Both the position numbers and the translations under genes were made by a program. A DNA stretch of 6,585 nt from Chloroflexi bacterium RIFCSPLOWO2_02_FULL_71_16. Its GTDB lineage: Bacteria > Chloroflexota > Limnocylindria > P2-11E. The notes beneath the pieces are model-generated. The model saw only the letters and a list, made by a program, of their open reading frames with translations, ran no database searches and had not been told where the DNA came from. This document shows, one piece after another, positions 1-5,622 of this stretch. The DNA lies in contig MGON01000002.1 of the NCBI GenBank assembly GCA_001795345.1, positions 4,726 to 11,310 on the forward strand, given 5' to 3'. The number at the start of each line of letters is the position of its first letter. Within the stretch, counting starts at the first letter, position 1.

Positions 1-362
1 GCGAGGCGCCCGCGGGAGAGTTCATCCGGGCCATGGCGGTGCACCCCCGTCTCGCGGCGCGGCTCATGACGCTCCTGGCGCGGCAGATCTTCGAGCTCGA
101 GCAGACCGTGGAGCGGACCGCCACGGACACGGTCGGGCAGCGTCTGGCCGATCTCCTCCTGCGAGTGGCAAGGCGCGACGACGGCAGGCTCGAGGTGCGC
201 GGTGTGGCCCAGGCGGACCTCGCGAAGATGATCGGGGCTTCGCGCGAGAGCGTCTCGCGGCAGATCGCGGCGTGGGAGCGCGAGGGGATCCTGCGCGGCG
301 GTCAGCGGCGCGTGCAGATCATCGACGAGACCCGCCTCACGGAGCGCGCCCGCAGCGTCTAG
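1..362 (+). CDS. Crp/Fnr-family transcriptional regulator, C-terminal part (5' truncated)
   Basis: This is the C-terminal part of a cAMP-receptor/FNR-type DNA-binding regulator. The frame is open from the window edge (first full codon at base 3), so the Met at base 33 is internal and the N-terminal nucleotide- or ligand-sensing beta-barrel lies outside the window. The visible part begins with the long dimerisation helix (PRLAARLMTLLARQIFELEQ), then the conserved QRLADLLL helix. It ends with a winged helix-turn-helix of about 30 residues coded near bases 204-293, containing ADLAKMIGASRESVSRQI and WEREGIL. The SRESVSR recognition helix is typical of the family. The signal sensed cannot be read without the N-terminus, and no Cys is present in the visible part. 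The gene ends in TAG, 8 bases before the stop of the convergent selenoprotein gene. Family assignment is firm; target genes are unknown. Confidence 0.9.
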   Translation, partial: EAPAGEFIRAMAVHPRLAARLMTLLARQIFELEQTVERTATDTVGQRLADLLLRVARRDDGRLEVRGVAQADLAKMIGASRESVSRQIAAWEREGILRGGQRRVQIIDETRLTERARSV

Positions 363-369
363 CTGCGGG
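349..369. terminator. Hairpin at the convergent gene junction, possible bidirectional terminator
   Basis: CCCGCAGC (349-356) pairs with GCTGCGGG (362-369) across a 5-base loop GTCTA, giving a perfect 8-bp stem. It sits exactly between two tail-to-tail genes: it overlaps the TAG stop of the regulator and starts 1 base after the TGA stop of the minus-strand gene. No T-run follows on either strand, so it does not fit the classic intrinsic terminator. A role in termination or 3'-end protection is inferred from position. Confidence 0.5.
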
Positions 370-370
370 G

Positions 371-1081
371 TCAGCCCTGCTGGGACATCCTGCGGGTCGC
401 GATGGCGGCCTTCATGTAGTCCGCCACGATCGCGCGGAAGCGGTCGGACTCGGCCTTCACCGCGGGATCGTCGGTACGGCCGGAGATGGCCTGCACCCCG
501 AACGTCGCCCCGCGGAAGTACGGCGGCATGTCGGCGAGCGGCATCGGCTTGTCGGCCGGGTTGCCGGCGTCGAGAGGGCGCGGTCCCGGAACGCTCACGC
601 TGCGCTCGAGCGGGCGGACGGGCGCGTCGCGGACGAGATCGAGGGCCGCGAAGATCGCGGTGTTCGGCGGACGGTCGGCGAAGTCGCGGCCGACGTACTC
701 GTACGGGATGCTGAGGTCCCGGCCGACCACGAAGATCGCCGGCCGCGCGATCGGCCCATGCGTGCCGCCGACCGCGTCGTAAACGTCCCACGCCAGGGTC
801 GCGGCGGCATCCGGATCCGAAAGCAGCGGGAACGGCAGCCGGAGCTTCTCGACCATGGCCGCGTTCTCCGCCACGGTGTCCACCGAGATCCCGACGAGCA
901 TCGCGCTACGGCTCGTGAACTCTTCGTACTGGCGGGCGAAGCTGACCAGCTGCCCATTGCAATACGGTCACCAGTCGCCGCGATAGAAGAGGACGACGAC
1001 GCTCCGCTCACCCAGCGCCTCCGACAGCCGGAAGGCGCCGCCGGAGTGATCGAGCAGCGTGAGATCGAGCGGTCTTGTCAT
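371..1081 (-). CDS. Peroxiredoxin-like selenoprotein (UxxC motif, Sec encoded by in-frame TGA at codon 38)
   Basis: This is a thioredoxin-fold AhpC/TSA-like redox protein of 236 residues, probably a cytosolic thiol/selenol peroxidase or oxidoreductase. ATG at 1081-1079 follows a GAGG ribosome site (1090-1087) with 5-base spacing. Residues 28-45 read VVVLFYRGDW-U-PYCNGQL, the family's beta-strand plus WCPYC active site, with TGA (970-968) replacing the first Cys as residue 38 and the resolving Cys at 41. Reading on in the same frame gives LVGISVD (62-68), PFPLLSDPD (83-91) and RPAIFVV (113-119), all expected of the fold, then a C-terminal extension of about 80 residues of unknown role. Cys41 is the only Cys, so the protein lacks a redox pair unless TGA is read as Sec. 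A SECIS-like hairpin follows the TGA. A start at Met61 (base 901) would remove the active site. Alternatives are a nonsense mutation or sequencing error. Substrate is unknown. Confidence 0.88.
927..964 (-). promoter_or_regulatory. Bacterial SECIS-like stem-loop downstream of the Sec UGA
   Basis: In the minus-strand mRNA, GGGC (955-952) pairs with GCCC (937-934), and AGCU (951-948) pairs with AGCU (943-940) around a GGUC tetraloop (947-944). A UC bulge (939-938) lies on the 3' side. A lower stem UAUUG (964-960) with CAGUA (931-927) extends it, with one G-U pair. The loop begins 20 nt after the UGA. Known bacterial SECIS elements for SelB have a short apical loop with a G at its start, often GGU, about 16-37 nt after the UGA; E. 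coli fdhF has GGUC. The fold was worked out by hand. Confidence 0.75.
968..970 (-). other. Recoded UGA codon (selenocysteine 38)
   Basis: TGA read on the minus strand from 970 to 968, in frame with the ATG at 1081 (37 codons upstream) and the open frame running down to the TGA stop at 373-371. It is preceded by Trp37 and followed by Pro39-Tyr40-Cys41, so it occupies the first Cys position of the family's WCPYC motif. Confidence 0.85.
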
Positions 1082-1167
1082 GCCCCCCTCAGCGTCGCAC
1101 GTTTCGGGCGGATCTTCCCTGTACCCGGTGGGCTGTGTCCTCCGTCACGATCCGGCGTCGGTCCGGT

Positions 1168-1185
1168 CGCGGTCGGGCGACCGCG
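1168..1185. repeat. Inverted repeat in the divergent intergenic region
   Basis: CGCGGTCG (1168-1175), a 2-base GG spacer, then CGACCGCG (1178-1185). It lies in the 123-base gap between the divergent selenoprotein and GGDEF-EAL genes, about 20 bases before the proposed GTG start at 1205. It could be an operator or a 5'-leader hairpin. An 8-bp repeat arises by chance fairly easily in DNA this GC-rich, so the functional reading is weak. I see no clear -35/-10 pair in this gap. Confidence 0.3.
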
Positions 1186-1204
1186 GAACGATCCGCACGT
1201 ATCC

Positions 1205-2878
1205 GTGTTCCGGCAGGTGGTGGGTGGATCCAGGTTCCGCTTGGAGCGGCTGGCCTCCGTCGGGCTGCTGCGCTGCCTCGATGTGGCGCTGGTCCTGCTC
1301 GTCGGGGCGGGACTGGTCTTCGACCCCTTGGCACTCTCTCACGCGATCGCGGTCGTGCTCGTCATCCAGGCATTCCTCCTCGAGCCACGAGCCGCGGCCG
1401 TCCGCCTCGGGCTCGCCGCGGTCGCGACCGTGGCGGCAGTGGGGATCCACTCCGTGCCGGTCCGGGATGCAGCCATCCAGATCCCGTTCGTGTACGGGCT
1501 GGCGGCGCTCGTCGTCCTGCTCGCGCGGTCGCTGAGCCGCTCACGGGCGACGGCCGTCGCCGCGCTGCGCGACGCCGAGCGCCTGGCCCTCTACGACACG
1601 CTCACGGACCTCCCGAACCGGGTGCTGTTCAACGACCGGATCGCCCAGGCGCTCGCGGCCGCTCGGCGGGATGCGACGAGCGTCGCGCTCCTGCTGATGG
1701 ACCTCGACCGATTCAAGGAGGTGAACGACACCTTCGGCCACCATGTCGGCGATCTTCTCCTCCAGGAGGTCGGTCCACACCTCCGGTCGGAGCTCCGCCC
1801 GAGCGACACGCTGGCGCGCCTCGGCGGGGACGAGTTCGGCGTGGTGCTCCCCGGCGCGGATGCCGCGGTCGCCGCGGTCGTGGCGGAGCGGATGCTCCGC
1901 GCGGTGGAGCGGCCCTTCGTGGTCGAAGGCCAGCCGCTCACGGTCGGAGCGAGCATCGGTATCGCCTGCAGCCCCGAGCACGCGCAGGACGCGGAGACGC
2001 TCCTGCGCCGGGCCGACGTCGCCATGTACGTCGCGAAGCGCGCGCCCGGGACGTACGCGGCGTACGCCGATGACCAGGACGAGGGCGGCGCCGATCGCCT
2101 GGCGCTGATGGCAGATCTCGCGGCGGCGCTGGAAGGCGACGAGCTCTTCGTGCACTACCAGCCTCAGCTCGACGTGGCGACGGGCCGGATCCGGGCGGTC
2201 GAGGCTCTGCTGCGGTGGCGTCATCCCAAGCGCGGGATGCTCGCGCCGAGCGAGTTCATCCCGCTTGCGGAGCGCAGCGCGCTCATCACGCGGCTGACCG
2301 AGCGCGTCGTCCGGACGGCCGTGCGCGACGCCCGGACGTGGCGCGACGGCGGCGACGAGCTGCGGGTGGCCGTGAACATCTCGACGCGCAACCTGCTCGA
2401 CACGCGCCTCGTCGACTGCGTTCGCGAGGTCCTCGCCGGCGAAGGGGTCCCAGCGGAGTGCCTCGTGCTCGAGATCACCGAGAGCGCCCTCATGGCCGAC
2501 CAGGACCGGGCCGTCGCGACCATCGCGGGCCTGCGCGAGCTCGGTGTCGGTATCTCGATCGACGACTACGGCACCGGCTACTCGTCGATCGCCTACCTGC
2601 GCCGTCTCGGCGCGGACGAGGTGAAGATCGACCGCTCGTTCGTGGCCGCGATGCGGACCGACGCCAACGCCGAGGCCATCGTGCGTGCGACCCTCGACCT
2701 TGCCCGGGTGCTCGGCTTCAGCGTCGTCGCGGAGGGGGTCGAGGACGTGGCCACCTGGGACCGCCTCCGCGCCCTCCGCGTCGACCGCGTGCAGGGCTAC
2801 GCGATCGCCCGCCCCATGGAGGCAAGCTCCGTCATCCCCTGGCTCCGCGAGCGGAGCGAGGTCCCGGTCGCGGTCTGA
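1205..2878 (+). CDS. Membrane-anchored GGDEF-EAL cyclic-di-GMP synthase/phosphodiesterase
   Basis: A bifunctional c-di-GMP enzyme of about 557 residues, at the inner face of the membrane. Three to four hydrophobic helices (about residues 24-109) form an N-terminal membrane module I cannot match to a named MASE family. The GGDEF domain runs from about Tyr130 (YDTLTDLPNR), with an intact GGDEF at 207-211 and an inhibitory I-site RPSD at 198-201, exactly five residues before it. The EAL domain has every catalytic residue I looked for: EAL 333-335, Asn391 (NIS), Glu423 (EITES), Asp453-Asp454 (DDYGTGYSS), Lys474 (KID), Glu510 (AEGVED) and Gln530 (QGY). Both activities are therefore possible; net direction cannot be read. 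The frame is open far upstream but has no ATG, GTG or TTG between 1079 and 1205. GTG at 1205 is chosen; GTG 1217/1220 or TTG 1241 (AGG 6 bases before) would also keep all helices. Start uncertain, function firm. Confidence 0.92.
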   Translation: MFRQVVGGSRFRLERLASVGLLRCLDVALVLLVGAGLVFDPLALSHAIAVVLVIQAFLLEPRAAAVRLGLAAVATVAAVGIHSVPVRDAAIQIPFVYGLAALVVLLARSLSRSRATAVAALRDAERLALYDTLTDLPNRVLFNDRIAQALAAARRDATSVALLLMDLDRFKEVNDTFGHHVGDLLLQEVGPHLRSELRPSDTLARLGGDEFGVVLPGADAAVAAVVAERMLRAVERPFVVEGQPLTVGASIGIACSPEHAQDAETLLRRADVAMYVAKRAPGTYAAYADDQDEGGADRLALMADLAAALEGDELFVHYQPQLDVATGRIRAVEALLRWRHPKRGMLAPSEFIPLAERSALITRLTERVVRTAVRDARTWRDGGDELRVAVNISTRNLLDTRLVDCVREVLAGEGVPAECLVLEITESALMADQDRAVATIAGLRELGVGISIDDYGTGYSSIAYLRRLGADEVKIDRSFVAAMRTDANAEAIVRATLDLARVLGFSVVAEGVEDVATWDRLRALRVDRVQGYAIARPMEASSVIPWLRERSEVPVAV

Positions 2879-2897
2879 GCGCCCCTTCCCTTCCGCG

Positions 2898-2927
2898 GGG
2901 GGGTGGCCGCAAGAGCGGCCGCCCCCC
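2898..2927 (+). terminator. Strong GC hairpin after the GGDEF-EAL gene
   Basis: A 13-bp stem, left arm 2898-2910 and right arm 2915-2927 with one G-U pair, closes an AAGA loop. It starts 19 bases after the TGA stop. No T-run follows (CGTCCTCCCG), so it is a terminator-like hairpin without a U-tract. Position and strength support a transcription end here. Confidence 0.6.
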
Positions 2928-2960
2928 GTCCTCCCGCGGTCGCGACACCGCGGCGTCCGA

Positions 2961-2974
2961 GTGAGGTACCTCAC
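2961..2974. promoter_or_regulatory. Perfect 14-bp palindrome upstream of the DUF3179 operon, candidate operator
   Basis: GTGAGGTACCTCAC is identical to its own reverse complement and lies 52 bases before the DUF3179 ATG, in the 148-base gap after the GGDEF-EAL gene. With no central spacer it is a poor RNA hairpin, so a dimeric DNA-binding protein is the more natural reader. It is not part of the terminator-like hairpin at 2898-2927. A possible -10 (TAGCCT, 3008-3013) lies downstream. The regulator is unknown. Confidence 0.45.
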
Positions 2975-3026
2975 AGCAGTGGAAGCGGACCCCACCGCCG
3001 GCCGTTCTAGCCTCAAGGGGCATTCC

Positions 3027-3989
3027 ATGAAGCTGCGTCGGCGTGACTTCCTCGCGCTCTCGGCGGGCGCGCTCGCAGCGCAGGCCTGCGGCGCGACGGG
3101 CGGCGCGCCTCCGAGCACCGGATCCGCGTCGGGCGGTGCGCCGGACGAGCTCGACGTCATCTCCGGCCTGATCCAGTCCGGCGGACCGCCACCCGACGGC
3201 ATCCCGCCGATCGAGAAGCCGCGGTACGTGTCCATACGCGAGGCGTCGGAGATCTGGCGGGACGACGACGTCGTCGACGCGCTCATCCTCGACGGTCAGG
3301 CGCGCGCATACCCGCGGATGATCACCGTCTGGCACGAGATCGTGAATGAGACCGCGGGCGGGAAGCCCGTATCGATCACGTACTGCCCGCTCACCGGATC
3401 GGCGCTCGTGTTCTCGGGCGTTCTTCCCGACGGCACGACGACGACGTTCGGCACGAGCGGCCAGCTCTACAACAGCAACCTCGTGATGTACGACCGTGCG
3501 ACGAACAGCTTCTGGCCGCAGCTGTTCGGGACGGCGGTGCGCGGCACGCACAAGGGGCAGCGGCTCGAGGAGCTGCCCGGAGCGGTCACGACCACGTTCG
3601 GGCGGTGGAAGGCGAAGCATCCCGACGGCCTCGTCCTCTCGACCGACACGGGACACGCGCGGTCTTACGGCACGTCGCCGTACGGCTCATACGACACGCA
3701 GGAAGGGACGATCTTCCCGGTGCGCTTCGAGGACGACCGGTATCCGCAGAAGAAGGTCGTGGTCGGCGTGCGCTGGAACGGTGCGGCGCTCGCGATACCG
3801 AAGGAGGAGCACCGGCGGCGCCGAGAAGCGAGCGCCGAGGTCGGCGGCAGCAGCGTCGTGGTGCTCTATGACGAGGAGCTCGACGCCGTCCGCGTCCTCG
3901 ACCGCGCGACCACCGAGCCGCTCGTCGCGTACGACGTGATGTGGTTCGCCTGGGTCGCGTTCTACCCGGACACCGAGGTGCTCACGTGA
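3027..3989 (+). CDS. DUF3179 domain-containing protein with Tat/lipoprotein signal
   Basis: A 320-residue exported protein of the DUF3179 family, whose biochemical function is not established. ATG 3027 follows AAGGGG (3015-3020) with 6-base spacing. The N-terminus MKLRRRDFLALSAGALAAQAC has a twin-arginine-like motif (R5-R6-D-F-L) and a lipobox-like AQAC with Cys21, suggesting export folded and possibly lipid anchoring; the -3 residue is Ala, so the lipobox is imperfect. A low-complexity Gly/Ala/Ser/Pro linker follows. The DUF3179 body shows WHEIV (102-106), ITYCPLTGSALVF (Cys120), YNSNLVMYDR (from 148) and HPDGLVLS, which I recognise as hallmarks of the family. Its stop overlaps the GTG of the next gene by 4 bases, so the two are probably translationally coupled. 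An upstream in-frame start would lie inside the EAL gene and is rejected. Confidence 0.9.
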   Translation: MKLRRRDFLALSAGALAAQACGATGGAPPSTGSASGGAPDELDVISGLIQSGGPPPDGIPPIEKPRYVSIREASEIWRDDDVVDALILDGQARAYPRMITVWHEIVNETAGGKPVSITYCPLTGSALVFSGVLPDGTTTTFGTSGQLYNSNLVMYDRATNSFWPQLFGTAVRGTHKGQRLEELPGAVTTTFGRWKAKHPDGLVLSTDTGHARSYGTSPYGSYDTQEGTIFPVRFEDDRYPQKKVVVGVRWNGAALAIPKEEHRRRREASAEVGGSSVVVLYDEELDAVRVLDRATTEPLVAYDVMWFAWVAFYPDTEVLT

Positions 3990-4564
3990 GCGCGATCGCG
4001 TGGACGTTCGGCACGAGGCGCGCGTGGGTCATCGCGGTGACCGCGTTCCTCGCGTACGGCGCGCTCTACCTCTTCGCGACGAAGGCGTTCGTCCTCGAAG
4101 CGACCGCCGGGTTCTCGCGGTTCGGGGCGCTCCCGAAGCTGATCGTCGCGCCCGACCTGACCCTTGGCCATCTCACCCGCTGGCTCGACCCGGTATTCGT
4201 GCTTTACCTGAGCGACGGAGCGGTCCTGTCCCCGAGCGCGCCCGTCCTGCTCACGGCCCTCGTCCTCGGCTCGCTGATCGGCCTGAACGCGGCCGTGACC
4301 GTGGAGGCCGCTCTCCGCCGGCCGCCCGCCTGCGAGCGCGGCGGGGCCTGGTGGGTCGTCGCGGTGCTGCCCAGCTTCCTCGCCAGCTTCTCGTGCTGCG
4401 CCCCGACGATCCTGCTCCTGGTCGGCGCGACGTTCGCCGGAGCGGTGATCGCCGTGGTCCCGTTCGTCGTTCCGGTCGCGGCGGCGCTCCTGCTCGGGAG
4501 CCTGGCCTGGAGCCTTCGCCGCCTCGAGCGCACGACCGTACTGGCCGCCGCGCCCGCCGCCTGA
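3986..4564 (+). CDS. Small integral membrane protein with a Cys-Cys pair, family not recognised
   Basis: A 192-residue membrane protein. GTG at 3986 overlaps the preceding TGA (GTGA) and has a GAGG ribosome site (3975-3978) 7 bases before it, which decides this start over an earlier in-frame Met. Hydrophobic segments lie near residues 13-31, 84-106, 121-148 and 151-177, with a weaker one near 69-75, so about four to six helices. The most notable motif is SFSCCAPTILLLVG (134-147 region, Cys137-Cys138) next to a membrane helix. A third Cys (116) sits in a loop. Adjacent Cys pairs in a helix occur in metal or thiol carriers such as MerT, but overall similarity is not evident and no transport role is claimed. 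Coupling to the DUF3179 gene suggests the products act together at the membrane. No other domain is visible. Confidence 0.8.
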   Translation: MSAIAWTFGTRRAWVIAVTAFLAYGALYLFATKAFVLEATAGFSRFGALPKLIVAPDLTLGHLTRWLDPVFVLYLSDGAVLSPSAPVLLTALVLGSLIGLNAAVTVEAALRRPPACERGGAWWVVAVLPSFLASFSCCAPTILLLVGATFAGAVIAVVPFVVPVAAALLLGSLAWSLRRLERTTVLAAAPAA

Positions 4565-4621
4565 TCGACGGTCACTTAACGACGTGCCGCACCGCAGGGG
4601 ATCGCGCTCGAGGCGGCTAGC

Positions 4622-4639
4622 GCTGGTCCCGCGACCAGC
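4622..4639. terminator. Hairpin between convergent genes, possible terminator
   Basis: GCTGGTC (4622-4628) and GACCAGC (4633-4639) form a perfect 7-bp stem with a CCGC loop, 3 bases beyond the stop of the minus-strand transporter and 57 bases beyond the stop of the plus-strand membrane protein. As elsewhere in the window, no T-run follows on either strand. Confidence 0.5.
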
Positions 4640-4642
4640 CGG

Positions 4643-5536
4643 TCAGGAGGCGCGCGCCGCGGACTCGGGCAGCGGAACAGGCGCGGCCACCGGCGCGAGC
4701 GCGCCCACGTAGACCCCGGCCACGACCAACGTGCCACCGGCGACCAGTCCGGTGCTGATCGCCTCGCCAGCGACCAACGCGCCGACGACCGCGGCGACGA
4801 TCGGGAACAGGACGGTCGCGTACGAGGTCGCCGATGCCGTCCAGCGGCCGAGCACGAAGAGGAAAGCGACGAACAGGGCCGTCGAGCCGAGCACGACGAG
4901 ATAGGCAAGGGCGACCCAAGTGGCGTTCTGGCTCGGGAGGGCCCACGACTCCCCCGCGATGAGGGAGAGCGCGAGCAGAAGGAGCGCGCCGGGCACCATC
5001 GCGACAGCGTTGTATGCGACCGGGTGAGCCCGCGGGTAGAGCTTCGCCGCGACGGCCGACTCCGCGATGCAGAGCGCTGCGGCGAGCAGCGCGAGGAGCG
5101 AGCCGATCCCGACCGCGCCGCCGGCCCGGTCGGCGAACACGACGAATACGCCCGCGACCGCGACGAGGGCGCCGGCCAGCCCCCGCCAGTTGAAGCGCTC
5201 GAGGCCGTGCGCGATCGCCAGCAGGAGCGTCAGCAGTGGAACGAGCGCGATGAAGATCGCGGCGAGCGCCGCCGGAGCCTCGATGAGCGCCCGATACATG
5301 AAGGCGTAGCTCGCGCCGAATCCGAGCGTCCCGTAGACGACGGCGCCAGTCAGCGCGGGCCGACCTGCCGGAAGCCCGAGACGGAAAACGAGGCTCGCCA
5401 CCAGCAGTAGCGCGGCTGCCAGGGAGAACCGCAGACCCGCGCCCCAGAACGGTTCGAGCTCCGCGTTGCTGAAGCGCACGGCCACGAAGTTCGAGCCGCC
5501 GATGAGAACGGCCACCAGGAAGACGAGGAGCGTCAT
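4643..5536 (-). CDS. EamA/DMT-superfamily transporter
   Basis: A 297-residue inner-membrane protein of the drug/metabolite transporter superfamily. It has about ten hydrophobic helices arranged as two EamA repeats, the first about residues 1-130 and the second about 137-280. The first helix (MTLLVFLVAVLIGGSNFVAV), ASYAFMYRALIEAP and the late VLFPIVAAVVGALVAGEAI segment are typical of the family; the last carries the conserved Glu of the ninth helix. Members export amino acids, metabolites or drugs, and the substrate cannot be told from sequence. ATG at 5536 is chosen because it starts directly at helix 1. A TTG at 5554 would add six polar residues, and neither start has a clear ribosome site. 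It ends convergent with the CC-membrane gene and is divergent from the oxidoreductase, 86 bases away. Confidence 0.9.
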   Translation of the reverse strand: MTLLVFLVAVLIGGSNFVAVRFSNAELEPFWGAGLRFSLAAALLLVASLVFRLGLPAGRPALTGAVVYGTLGFGASYAFMYRALIEAPAALAAIFIALVPLLTLLLAIAHGLERFNWRGLAGALVAVAGVFVVFADRAGGAVGIGSLLALLAAALCIAESAVAAKLYPRAHPVAYNAVAMVPGALLLLALSLIAGESWALPSQNATWVALAYLVVLGSTALFVAFLFVLGRWTASATSYATVLFPIVAAVVGALVAGEAISTGLVAGGTLVVAGVYVGALAPVAAPVPLPESAARAS

Positions 5537-5606
5537 CGGATCACGGGCGCCCAAGGCGTCGGATGATATTCGGCGGCGAGCCGGCGACCGCCGGATCCTT
5601 CCTCGT

Positions 5607-5612
5607 TAGACT
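5607..5612 (+). promoter_or_regulatory. Candidate -10 element (TAGACT) for the F420 oxidoreductase gene
   Basis: TAGACT lies 10 bases before the ATG at 5623, and no Shine-Dalgarno sequence is present between them. A transcription start about 7 bases after the -10 would leave a leader of only a few bases, so the mRNA may be leaderless. No convincing -35 is seen. A TATCAT on the opposite strand (5568-5563) may serve the transporter. Confidence 0.25.
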
Positions 5613-5622
5613 CCGCCGCCTC

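Noticed and set aside
371..373. The terminal TGA as a second selenocysteine.
   Set aside because: The hairpin after it begins 1 nt downstream and has loop UAGAC, unlike a SECIS; readthrough would add only four residues before TAG.
371..901. A 176-residue protein starting at Met61 of the redox gene.
   Set aside because: It starts after the active site and the preceding core beta-strand, lacks any Cys, and coding similarity clearly continues upstream through the TGA.
968..970. TGA as a simple nonsense mutation, pseudogene or sequencing error.
   Set aside because: It sits precisely at the redox Cys position, is followed by a SECIS-like hairpin, and both sides are otherwise intact with no second lesion, a normal start and a ribosome site. 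It cannot be fully excluded without reads.
2685..3026. N-terminal extension of the DUF3179 protein.
   Set aside because: It would overlap the EAL domain in another frame; ATG 3027 has a good ribosome site and begins a Tat signal.
1541..3286. Long minus-strand open frame (581 codons).
   Set aside because: Antisense to the GGDEF-EAL gene and the start of the DUF3179 gene; its Arg/Asp/His-rich, domain-free translation is typical of shadow frames in GC-rich DNA.
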